DNA of 64,000 bases, from positions 1-64,000 of the forward strand of contig JAEXCS010000015.1 of NCBI GenBank assembly GCA_023402075.1. The letters run 5' to 3'. The notes under the pieces were generated by a model. It worked only from the letters and a program-made list of their open reading frames with translations, had not been told where the DNA came from and ran no database searches. Position numbers and translations under genes: made by a program. The stretch comes from Bacillota bacterium (lineage in GTDB: Bacteria > Bacillota > Clostridia > Oscillospirales > Oscillospiraceae). The first letter of the stretch is position 1; each line of letters begins with the position of its first letter. Of the stretch, positions 9,776-16,946 are shown one piece after another.

Positions 9776-9899
9776 ATATGGGATTCCCCCTCTGCGTTTT
9801 TCTGCGGTAAGGACTTAAAAATACGGGTTCCGGCGGACCAAACTCCTGTCCGCGCGCAAAACGAGCGGCCTGCCACTCGCTCCGCGCCCGGGCGGGAGA

Positions 9900-9931
9900 G
9901 ACAAAGAGGGGGCAAAGGCCCCCTCCTTGTC
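9900..9931 (-). terminator. Intra-operon hairpin between lipoprotein and ATPase genes
   Basis: GACAAAGAGGGGGC and GGCCCCCTCCTTGTC form a strong stem with a short loop in the gap downstream of the BMP lipoprotein stop codon. There is no long U tract on the minus strand, so it is more likely an mRNA-stabilising 3' hairpin or a leaky terminator, which would give more binding protein than transporter. Confidence 0.55.
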
Positions 9932-9947
9932 TGAAAAATCGGGAAAA

Positions 9948-11081
9948 TTATGGACGAACCGCCTCGCGCAGGGCGACAACGCCATCGCTGTCGGTGATAG
10001 CGGAGGGAACGGTGACCGCACCGTCGATAATGCTCTGCTGAGCGGCTTCCACGGCGGCCTTGGTTTCAGCGGAGGCATATTTGTCATAGTTCTTGTCGGT
10101 GACGATGCCAACGCCGCCCTCGGTGATGCCCAGCAGAATGTTCTGACCGAAGAGGTCTTCGCCCGCGTCCCACTGGTCAAAGAACCAGATGATGGAGTTG
10201 CCGATGTTCTTCAAACCGGAGGTGAGGGTGATGGCAGCCAGATCGGGGGAGAACGTCAGCTCCTGATCGGAGTCCACGCCCAGGAACCACGCCTTGCCGG
10301 TTTCAAGAGCCGCCTCGGCAGCGCCGTTGCCGGAGTTGCCCGCCACGCCCCAGATCACGTCGCACTTGTTGTCGTTAATCATGGAGTTGCCATATTCCTT
10401 GGCGATGGCGGTATCCACATAGTCGTTGGTATAGCGGGTGTCCACCTTCACGTCGGGGTTGACGCTCTGGGCGCCCAGAATGAAGCCGTACAGGAAGTCG
10501 TTGATGACGGGGCTGTCCACGCCGCCGACGAAGCCCAGCACCGCGTCCTCGTTGATGTGATCCACAGTGGTGTCAGTGGTCATGCTGGCGGCAAACACGC
10601 CCATCAAATAGCCCAGATCGTTTTGCTTGTAGTTGATGTTCACCACGTTGGGCTGGCTGGACTCGGAATCATAAATAAGGTAGTGCTGGTCGGGATACTT
10701 GGCGGCCACCTCGTCCAGATACTCGGGCATCTGATAAGTACCGCAGACAATCAGGTCGTATTCACCGGAGTCGGACACCTCGTAGAGGTTGGACAGCCAG
10801 GTGGGCTGGTCGGCATCGGTGCCGCCCATCTCAATGGTGTTCAGAGTGATGCGGCCGTCGGCCTTCAACTGCTCAAGTCCGGCGTTTGCAGAGTCAAAGA
10901 AGGACTTGTCTCCCAGATTGCCGTTGACAAGGTTGCACACGTTGTACACCTTTCCGGCGGGAGTCTCGGAACCGGAGCCGGAAGAGGGCGTGGACCCGGC
11001 AGGAGGAGTGGAGCCGCCTCCGCAGGCGGCCAGAGACAGCGTCATAGCCATTGCAAGAGCAAGCGCAAACAACTTTTTCAT
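9948..11081 (-). CDS. nupN: BMP-family nucleoside-binding lipoprotein
   Basis: Extracytoplasmic substrate-binding protein of the Bmp/PnrA/Med family, members of which bind purine nucleosides. The 377-residue precursor has a classical lipoprotein signal, MKKLFALALAMAMTLSLAAC with lipobox LAAC, followed by a low-complexity Gly/Ser/Pro/Thr linker and the mature domain opening VYNVCNLVNGNLGDKSFFD. The family region DVIWGVAGNSGNGAAEA is present. It is the first gene of the six-gene operon, behind the promoter at 11164-11192. Nucleoside specificity is inferred from the family and the two hydrolases. Confidence 0.92.
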   Translation of the reverse strand: MKKLFALALAMAMTLSLAACGGGSTPPAGSTPSSGSGSETPAGKVYNVCNLVNGNLGDKSFFDSANAGLEQLKADGRITLNTIEMGGTDADQPTWLSNLYEVSDSGEYDLIVCGTYQMPEYLDEVAAKYPDQHYLIYDSESSQPNVVNINYKQNDLGYLMGVFAASMTTDTTVDHINEDAVLGFVGGVDSPVINDFLYGFILGAQSVNPDVKVDTRYTNDYVDTAIAKEYGNSMINDNKCDVIWGVAGNSGNGAAEAALETGKAWFLGVDSDQELTFSPDLAAITLTSGLKNIGNSIIWFFDQWDAGEDLFGQNILLGITEGGVGIVTDKNYDKYASAETKAAVEAAQQSIIDGAVTVPSAITDSDGVVALREAVRP

Positions 11082-11163
11082 GAAAAGACCTCCAAAATAA
11101 TTTAACTCAAAGCTCCTTTCAAAACAAAAAAATCTGTGTTAATCGGACCTTTGAGATGGCACA

Positions 11164-11192
11164 ATTGTAGCGGTTTCCGCGTCAAAAGTCAA
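11164..11192 (-). promoter_or_regulatory. Promoter of the nucleoside operon
   Basis: On the minus strand TTGACT (11187-11192) and TACAAT (11164-11169) are separated by 17 nt, a near-consensus sigma-A promoter about 80 nt upstream of the lipoprotein start. No riboswitch-like fold was recognised in the leader. Confidence 0.75.
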
Positions 11193-11327
11193 TTTAAGGA
11201 GAAAGATTTTTCCCTTTTTCACAAAAAGTGCCGAAAAATTCGGGCAAAACCGCCGTTTGCATAAAAATGGTGGGAAATTTCCCTGCGGGCAGAGCAGGAA
11301 AGGGGCGCAGGCATCCCGGATTTTTGA

Positions 11328-11356
11328 TTGTGCATTTTTAAATTTAATGCTACAAT
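11328..11356 (+). promoter_or_regulatory. Promoter of the cysteine hydrolase gene
   Basis: TTGTGC (11328-11333), 17 nt, TACAAT (11351-11356), about 65 nt before the ATG. It is divergent from the nucleoside operon promoter. The rest of the 340-nt intergenic region shows no gene. Confidence 0.55.
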
Positions 11357-11420
11357 GGGTAGAATAATTGGCAAAATATAATCGGCTGCTGCCGGAAAAG
11401 GGAAAGGATCGGGAATCGGT

Positions 11421-11951
11421 ATGGACTGCCTGTTTGTTATCGACTACCAAAAGGATTTTGTGGACGGGGCCCTCGGCTTTCCCGGCGCGGAAAAGCTGGA
11501 CGAGGGCATTGCCGCCCGTGTGCGGGCCTATGGAGCGGGGCGCGTCTGGTTTACCAGAGACACCCATTCCGAGGACTATCTTAAAACACGGGAGGGAACG
11601 TTTTTGCCCGTGGTCCACTGTGTAAAAGGAACCCCCGGCTGGGAAAACTACGGAGAGACGGCCAAGGCGCTTGAAGAGGTGGGCGCGGTTGGCATCGACA
11701 AGCCCTCCTTCGGCATGGATACTGGCGATCCGGCAGTGTTGGCGGCGCTGCCCGAGACGGCGGAGCGCATCGAGCTGTGCGGGCTGGTGTCTAACATCTG
11801 CGTTGTCAGCAACGCGGCGGTGCTGCAAAGCCGCTATCCTCAGGCCCGCATCGTGGTGGACGCTGAGCTTACTGCCAGCTTTGATCCGGGTCTGCACGAA
11901 AAGACCTTGGATGTGCTGGCGGGGCTTCAGGCGGAGATTTTGAACCGCTGA
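11421..11951 (+). CDS. Nicotinamidase-like cysteine hydrolase (isochorismatase fold)
   Basis: A 176-residue single-domain hydrolase. The catalytic Asp sits in FVIDYQKDF (Asp8), the nucleophile in SNICVVSNA (Cys127), and HCVKGTPGWE matches the HC-x-x-GT-x-G element of nicotinamidases. A DTHSEDY segment fits the metal site, although the second His found in PncA is not obvious. The most likely role is hydrolysis of nicotinamide or a similar small amide in NAD salvage; other isochorismatase-fold amidases remain possible. It is probably a single-gene unit, with its own promoter and 93 nt to the next gene. Confidence 0.75.
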   Translation: MDCLFVIDYQKDFVDGALGFPGAEKLDEGIAARVRAYGAGRVWFTRDTHSEDYLKTREGTFLPVVHCVKGTPGWENYGETAKALEEVGAVGIDKPSFGMDTGDPAVLAALPETAERIELCGLVSNICVVSNAAVLQSRYPQARIVVDAELTASFDPGLHEKTLDVLAGLQAEILNR

Positions 11952-12044
11952 TAGGCGCTGTAAAGGAAATAACACTGCGGGGCGGACAGGCCCCGCTCTG
12001 CGAAATTGTAACTATAAAACTCTAAAAATACGGGAGGACATTCC

Positions 12045-13646
12045 ATGAAGCTGAGTTTTTTTGGCGCGGACCAGAGCGTCACCGGTAGCTGCCACTGTTT
12101 GGAGGTCAACGGCAAGACCATTTTGATCGACTGCGGCTTGCAGCAGGGGCGGGATGAGATTTCCAACGACGAGTTTCCCTTCAACCCCGCCGGTGTGGAT
12201 TATGTACTGCTGACCCACGCCCACATTGACCACTCTGGCCGGATTCCCAAGCTGATTCGGGACGGGTTTCGGGGGCAGGTGGTCACCACCCGTCTTACGG
12301 CGGATTTGATTAACATTATGCTGCTGGACTCTGCCCACATTCAGGAGCAGGACGCGGAGTGGAAAAACCGCAAGGGTGAGCGGGCAGGCCGCGAGCCGGT
12401 GCAGCCGCTTTACACCGTGGAGGACGCACAGAAGGTGGCGGAATATGTGCACACCTGCGAATACAATCAGGTCATTGACCTGTGCGAGGGTGTGCGGGTG
12501 AAATTTCAGGATGCGGGCCACCTCCTTGGCTCCGCGTTTATCTGGGTGGAGATGACCGAAGCCGGTGTGACCAAGACCATCGTTTTTTCCGGCGATATCG
12601 GGAATGTGGACCAGCCTATCATCCGGGACCCTTCTACGTTCCCGGGAGCGGACTATGTGGTGATGGAGTCCACCTATGGCGACCGGAACCACAAGGAGGT
12701 CTGGAGCTATACGGATGATCTGGCGAAGATTATCGACAAGACCATGGCCCGGGGCGGCAACGTGGTGATTCCCTCCTTTGCCGTGGGCCGCACGCAGGAG
12801 CTTTTGTACTTCATCCGGGAGATTAAGGACAAGGGCATGGTGAAATCCGCTCCCAATTTCCCGGTTTATATCGATTCGCCCCTTGCCAGAAAGGCAACGC
12901 AGGTGTTTACCGGCGATCTCAGGGGCTATCTTGATGAGGACGCGCTGGCGCTGGTGGCCGACGGAACGCATATGTTTAACTTCCCCGACCTGCGCATGAC
13001 CGAGACGGTGGACGAGTCCCGGGCGCTGAACGAGGACCGCGCACCCAAGGTCATCATCTCAGCATCCGGCATGTGCGACGCGGGGCGCATCCGCCATCAC
13101 CTTAAGCACAATCTCTGGCGGCCCGAGAGCACCATTGCGTTCGTCGGTTATCAGGGTGAGGGAACGCTGGGCCGGCAGCTGCTGGACGGAGCCGAGTCTG
13201 TCAAGATGTTCGGCGAGGAGATTACGGTTCGGGCCGAGATGGTGAACTACACAGGCCTGTCCTCCCACGCGGACCGAGATCACCTGATTGCCTGGATTTC
13301 CGAGTTTAAGGACCCCAAGCCCCAGCAGGTATTTGTGGTTCACGGTGACCGGGATGTGGCGCCCTTCTTTGCAGAGACACTGCGGGGGATGGGTTTGGAT
13401 GCTCATGCGGCGCAGTTTACGGAGATTTACGATCTGGCGGCCAACCGGCAGATTGAAAACGGGTATCTGCCCGAGCGCAAGACCAAGTCTGTGGATGGCG
13501 TGAAGCTGTCGGCGGCGTATGAACGGCTGACGGCTATGGGCCGTCGGGTGGCGGAGGCCATTACCCGGGCCAAGGGCAGAGACAACAAGAGCGTGGGCAG
13601 ATTTGCAGACCAGCTCAAGCAGGTGTTGGAAAAGTGGGAAGGATAA
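12045..13646 (+). CDS. Metallo-beta-lactamase / beta-CASP RNA-processing-type hydrolase
   Basis: A 533-residue protein with the metallo-beta-lactamase metal motif THAHIDHSGR near residue 65, GDIGN near residue 185, a beta-CASP domain, and the C-terminal SASGMCDAGRIRHHL and VVHGD motifs typical of CPSF/Int-type RNA nucleases and relatives. It is related to, but distinct from, RNase J. RNA is the expected substrate from the family; the actual target is unknown. It has a GGGAGG ribosome site and is followed by rlmD after 40 nt in the same direction. Confidence 0.85.
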   Translation: MKLSFFGADQSVTGSCHCLEVNGKTILIDCGLQQGRDEISNDEFPFNPAGVDYVLLTHAHIDHSGRIPKLIRDGFRGQVVTTRLTADLINIMLLDSAHIQEQDAEWKNRKGERAGREPVQPLYTVEDAQKVAEYVHTCEYNQVIDLCEGVRVKFQDAGHLLGSAFIWVEMTEAGVTKTIVFSGDIGNVDQPIIRDPSTFPGADYVVMESTYGDRNHKEVWSYTDDLAKIIDKTMARGGNVVIPSFAVGRTQELLYFIREIKDKGMVKSAPNFPVYIDSPLARKATQVFTGDLRGYLDEDALALVADGTHMFNFPDLRMTETVDESRALNEDRAPKVIISASGMCDAGRIRHHLKHNLWRPESTIAFVGYQGEGTLGRQLLDGAESVKMFGEEITVRAEMVNYTGLSSHADRDHLIAWISEFKDPKPQQVFVVHGDRDVAPFFAETLRGMGLDAHAAQFTEIYDLAANRQIENGYLPERKTKSVDGVKLSAAYERLTAMGRRVAEAITRAKGRDNKSVGRFADQLKQVLEKWEG

Positions 13647-13686
13647 TGCATTCCCATTTAGACGATTTTAAAATAAGGAAACAGCT

Positions 13687-15057
13687 ATGGAACGTTTATT
13701 GCTGAATCAGGCATATACCGGCACGGTGGAGGGCTACTCCAGCGAGGGCTTGGGCATTATTCGCATCAACGGCGCGGTGGTATTCGTACCCCGCGCCGTC
13801 CGCGGCGAGGAGATAAGGCTTCGCATTGTCAAGGCCATGAAAGCCAGCTACGCTGGGGAGATTGAAAAAATTCTCACGCCCTCTCCGAAACGCGTGGAGC
13901 CGGACTGCCCCTATTTCGGAGAGTGCGGCGGCTGCGTTTACCGTCATATGACCTATGATGAGGAGCTTCAATCCAAGCTGCAAAAAGTAAACGACGCGCT
14001 GAAGCGCATCGGGGGACTTGCGCTGCGGGCAGAGGAAATTCTGGGGGCAAAAAATCCGCTTTACTACCGCAATAAGGCCCAGTATCCGGTGGGCGCTGAC
14101 GGCGCGGTGGGATTTTACCGGAGGCGGAGCCATCGGGTGATTCCTGTGGAGCACTGCCAAATTTGTGCCCCTGCTGCGGATGCCACGGCAGGGGCCGTGG
14201 GTGCGTGGATGAAAAAGTACGGCGTAGTCGCCTATGACGAGAAAACGGGGAAAGGCCTTGTGCGCCATGTGTATGTCCGCACCAACCGGCAAGGGGAAAG
14301 CCTTTGCTGCGTGGTACTCAACGGGAAAACCGCACCTCGGGAGCCGGAGCTGGCCGCCATGATTCTTGCCGCCGCGCCCCAAACAGTGGGCGTGGTGCTC
14401 AACGGAAACGTCAGCCGGGGCAACGTGATTCTGGGGGAACGATACCGGACGCTGTGGGGACAGGACTTTCTGATGGACGAGCTGTGCGGGCTGACCTTTA
14501 AGCTGTCTGTGCCGTCGTTTTATCAGGTGAATCGAGAGCAGGCGGAGGTGCTGTACGGCAAGGCCGTGGAGTTTGCGGGACTGACGGGGACGGAAACGGT
14601 GCTGGATTTGTACTGCGGGGCAGGAACCATCACGCTGGCAATGTCGAAGGCGGCAAAGCGGGTAATCGGGGCGGAAATTGTGCCCGAGGCGGTTGAAAAC
14701 GCCCGGGAAAATGCGGAGCGGAACGGAATTTCAAACGCGGAGTTTTTCCTGGGAGACGCGGCGGATGTTGCCGCAAAGCTGGAAAGGGAGGGCCTGCGGC
14801 CCGACGTAATCTGTTTGGACCCGCCCCGGAAGGGCTTGGCTCCTGAGGTTGTGGACAGCGTGGCGGCCATGGGGCCGAAGCGGGTGGTGTATGTCTCCTG
14901 CGACCCGGCGACGCTGGCACGGGATTTAAAGCGGTTTGATGAATTGGGCTATCGGGCGGAGAGCGCTGTGGCTGCCGATCTTTTCCCGGGGACGGCGCAT
15001 GTTGAAGCAGTGATAATGATGACGTATTGTGGTTCAGACAAGAAAAGCAGGGGTTAG
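13687..15057 (+). CDS. rlmD: 23S rRNA (uracil-C5)-methyltransferase, RlmD/RumA family
   Basis: SAM-dependent methyltransferase making 5-methyluridine in 23S rRNA (family target U1939, possibly also U747 in Firmicutes). The 456 residues contain an N-terminal TRAM domain, an iron-sulfur type cysteine cluster in CPYFGECGGCVYRHM, the SAM motif DLYCGAGT, the DPPRKGL motif and the catalytic-Cys motif YVSCDPATLARDL. All key residues are present. In Bacillus the orthologue is the RlmCD enzyme, so the exact target uridine is open. A short terminator hairpin follows immediately. Confidence 0.9.
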   Translation: MERLLLNQAYTGTVEGYSSEGLGIIRINGAVVFVPRAVRGEEIRLRIVKAMKASYAGEIEKILTPSPKRVEPDCPYFGECGGCVYRHMTYDEELQSKLQKVNDALKRIGGLALRAEEILGAKNPLYYRNKAQYPVGADGAVGFYRRRSHRVIPVEHCQICAPAADATAGAVGAWMKKYGVVAYDEKTGKGLVRHVYVRTNRQGESLCCVVLNGKTAPREPELAAMILAAAPQTVGVVLNGNVSRGNVILGERYRTLWGQDFLMDELCGLTFKLSVPSFYQVNREQAEVLYGKAVEFAGLTGTETVLDLYCGAGTITLAMSKAAKRVIGAEIVPEAVENARENAERNGISNAEFFLGDAADVAAKLEREGLRPDVICLDPPRKGLAPEVVDSVAAMGPKRVVYVSCDPATLARDLKRFDELGYRAESAVAADLFPGTAHVEAVIMMTYCGSDKKSRG

Positions 15058-15079
15058 ACCACAAGATGTTGTGGTTTTT
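15058..15079 (+). terminator. Terminator after rlmD
   Basis: ACCACAA (15058-15064), a four-base loop, TTGTGGT (15069-15075) and a T run, starting directly after the stop codon. Confidence 0.75.
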
Positions 15080-15350
15080 GACTTAAAAATGACCAATTTC
15101 AGAGCCCAAAAAATGCGATTTTTGCCCCCGTTTTTTTGCCCCTTCCACAGATGACATAGATGATTTTAAGAAAATTCGATAGTTTTGGGTTAAGAGAAGG
15201 TAGCTAAAAAAACCGGGATAATATTCTTCGTAAGGGTGTCATACGACCATAATAAGATGATGAAGTTACAAGATGGTTCAGAGCTTACACAACTATGAAA
15301 TGAAATTTTATATTGATTTGCAGAAGTGAATATATTATCAGTTAAAAATT
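15080..15350. other. AT-rich intergenic stretch, no gene recognised
   Basis: No supported coding region on either strand. Only very short ORFs occur (for example 18 codons from the ATG near 15272), without convincing ribosome sites. This is where base composition shifts to the AT-richer copper cassette, so it may hold the left edge of an acquired segment. Confidence 0.5.
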
Positions 15351-15406
15351 AAGAGGCTAAGTTTCAGGTCAACTTTAATGACCTGCAGACTTAGCCTCTT
15401 TTTTGT
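15351..15406 (+). terminator. Strong terminator-type hairpin upstream of the cupredoxin-like gene
   Basis: AAGAGGCTAAGT (15351-15362) pairs with ACTTAGCCTCTT (15389-15400), with an inner CAGGTC/GACCTG stem, followed by TTTTT. No gene lies between it and the rlmD terminator, so it either ends an unseen short RNA or acts as an attenuator for the gene that follows 50 nt later. Confidence 0.75.
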
Positions 15407-15457
15407 TTCCATTTTTTATCACACAGAAAATATAAAACGTAGGAGGTCAAATTCATC

Positions 15458-15829
15458 ATGAGTAAAATTTTTTCTATCATTACCGATACCGGCTTTAGCC
15501 CCGCTGTGATTGTGGTTCAAGCGGGACTTGATGTGAGATGGAATATAAAGAATTTGGCTTCCGACTCGGTAAGCGGCACAGCGCTGCTGGTTCCGAATTT
15601 CTATACCCAGCTTGAACTGAATCAAGGCGAAAACCTTCTGTATTTTGCCCCGGATACCGACTTTGAGTTTTCTACCAGGGACAACCGGTTTTACGGTTAC
15701 ATCAAGGTGGTAAACGATTTGGGACAAGCGGATATCGCGGCAATCAAAAAGGAAGTGAGCGAGTTTGAAACGTTGATTTACCCGCCTGAAACATTCCCGC
15801 CAGCGGGCGACGGTGCAAGCTGCCATTAA
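15458..15829 (+). CDS. Cupredoxin-like domain protein lacking copper ligands
   Basis: A 123-residue protein without signal peptide or membrane segment. The span GFSPAVIVVQAGLDVRWNI, then LELNQGENLLYFAP and GYIKVVNDLG, follows the layout of the cupredoxin-like domain attached to HMA/TauE-type metal transporters in Firmicutes. Those proteins have a Cys-rich SCWMGM-like ligand segment before the last strand; here the corresponding stretch reads FSTRDNRFYG, with no Cys, His or Met. The only Cys and His are the last two residues. AGGAGG precedes the ATG by 11 nt. Its position before a 51-residue membrane peptide and near copA suggests a role in the copper response. The family assignment is from recalled pattern similarity. 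Confidence 0.55.
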   Translation: MSKIFSIITDTGFSPAVIVVQAGLDVRWNIKNLASDSVSGTALLVPNFYTQLELNQGENLLYFAPDTDFEFSTRDNRFYGYIKVVNDLGQADIAAIKKEVSEFETLIYPPETFPPAGDGASCH

Positions 15830-15845
15830 AAAAGGAGTGTAGATT

Positions 15846-16001
15846 ATGGAATTTTTATTGAGTCATTGGCACTGTATATTACCTGCGTTGGGGATTGGTG
15901 CCGCCCTTTTTTTCATGCGGGAAAAATCCGAAAAGCAGAAAGAGAAAAAGCGGGACAATTCCGCAGTGATACCGGGACGGAATGATGAGGAATTGCTGTA
16001 G
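15846..16001 (+). CDS. 51-residue single-pass membrane peptide
   Basis: The ORF runs from an ATG with AAGGAGTG 7 nt upstream and starts 16 nt after the cupredoxin-like gene, so the two are probably cotranscribed. The product begins MEFLLSHWHC, has one hydrophobic helix (residues about 11-24), then a strongly charged cytoplasmic tail (REKSEKQKEKKRD). The HWHC cluster at the membrane face could bind a metal. Similar short peptides occur in metal-resistance operons, but I do not recognise the family. Confidence 0.6.
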   Translation: MEFLLSHWHCILPALGIGAALFFMREKSEKQKEKKRDNSAVIPGRNDEELL

Positions 16002-16041
16002 GCATTCAAGCGGGCGGCTGCGACCCTGTTTCCATTTTTAA

Positions 16042-16080
16042 AAGAAAAGAACCGCAACGGACGAATCCGTTACGGTTCCC
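16042..16080 (-). terminator. Terminator of the hxlR-type gene
   Basis: Read on the minus strand, an imperfect stem (GGAACCGTAACGGA against TCCGTTGCGGTTC) is followed by TTTTCTTTT. It ends transcription from the regulator gene and faces the plus-strand pair upstream. Confidence 0.7.
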
Positions 16081-16137
16081 TATCACATGTTGACGGCAAA
16101 CGCTGATCGTTTCCCGGACAATTGGAAAGAATAAATA

Positions 16138-16497
16138 TTATTGATGTATGGTCATGGAGCAGCTTATCTCTTTGCCGTTATCTTTGAGGTAATCTGCTCC
16201 CCATACGTACATGGTTTCCAAAATTGGCCGAAGACTATTTCCAAAGGCGGTTAGTGTATATTCGACCTTGGGGGGGACGACGGGATATACCGTGCGCGTG
16301 ATGAGATTGGCCTCTTCCAATTCGCGCAGCTGCTGGGTCAGCATTTTGGGGGTTGCCTGTGAAATGATTTTGCGAAGCTCGCCAAAACGCAGCGTGGTAT
16401 CAATTAAATGCCACAGAATGAGTGCCTTATATTTTCCGCCAATTAAATCAATCGTTGCGCCTACGGGGCAGTTATATTCGGGGGAGCTGCCATTCAT
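16138..16497 (-). CDS. HxlR-family transcriptional regulator
   Basis: A 119-residue winged-helix protein. The family core is clear: CPVGATIDLIGGKYKALILW, then LRFGELRKIISQATPKMLT as the recognition region and TVYPVVPPKVEYTLT as the wing. Cys9 lies where redox-sensing HxlR proteins such as YodB and HypR have their conserved N-terminal Cys, so thiol or metal sensing is plausible. It is divergent from copA, and both genes have copies of the same regulatory module upstream. The ribosome site AAGGAGG is strong. HxlR control of a copper ATPase would be unusual, since CsoR, CopY or CueR is the rule. Confidence 0.9.
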   Translation of the reverse strand: MNGSSPEYNCPVGATIDLIGGKYKALILWHLIDTTLRFGELRKIISQATPKMLTQQLRELEEANLITRTVYPVVPPKVEYTLTAFGNSLRPILETMYVWGADYLKDNGKEISCSMTIHQ

Positions 16498-16525
16498 AAA
16501 TTGTACCTCCTTCGGTATTTTTTAT

Positions 16526-16606
16526 ATACTATATTACAATTAAGCATATACTTGATAAAATATCAGTTAATATTACAATGGTATCATTGAAATAAATGAA
16601 TGTCAA
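16526..16606 (-). promoter_or_regulatory. hxlR promoter region with operator-like module
   Basis: On the minus strand TTGACA (16601-16606), 17 nt, TACCAT (16578-16583) makes a good promoter; TTATCA (16554-16559) with TAATAT (16531-16536), also 17 nt apart, is an alternative. Block B, TACTATATTACAAT plus GCATATACTTG (16526-16554), and block A, AATGGTATCATT (16577-16588), both recur in front of copA. Confidence 0.65.
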
Positions 16607-16638
16607 TAGTGCGTTATTTCAAGTAAAAAGGCTGTGGC

Positions 16639-16801
16639 ATGGCAAATAAAAAAATTTGGATTTTGGCAGAAGAATGTGGATTGAGGCGCCTATTTTAATA
16701 CGGACACAATCTCCGTGAATCAAACGGCGGAAAAGCATCTGAGAAAAAAGGGATGTAATGCGGCAATGCCACACGCGAGAAAAGCGCGTGAGGCAGGATA
16801 A
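16639..16801 (+). pseudogene. Short broken ORF between hxlR and copA
   Basis: An ATG at 16639 opens 19 codons (MANKKIWILAEECGL...), and a +1 shifted frame continues from 16685 to a TAA at 16799-16801 (SVNQTAEKHLRKKG...). Together they would make a peptide of about 55 residues. No ribosome site of note and no family recognised. It may be a gene remnant or chance. Confidence 0.3.
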
Positions 16802-16805
16802 AAAC

Positions 16806-16876
16806 CAATAGTATCATTTTGGGTACTATATTACAATATAGTGCATACTTGTTCAAATAAAATTTAAGGCTATAAT
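16806..16876 (+). promoter_or_regulatory. copA promoter with perfect palindromic operator
   Basis: Block A (AATAGTATCATT, 16807-16818) is followed by ACTATATT-AC-AATATAGT (16825-16842), a perfect 18-nt inverted repeat, then TTGTTC (16849-16854), 16 nt, TATAAT (16871-16876). The palindrome abuts the -35 element, fitting repression by the divergent HxlR protein. TACT...AGTA-type palindromes are known for HxlR proteins such as YodB. Confidence 0.7.
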
Positions 16877-16946
16877 AAAAGCATAGTTAAGAAAAGGTTT
16901 TACCAGTATAACTGGCAGACGCGGGAAATTAGAGAGGTGATTCAAT

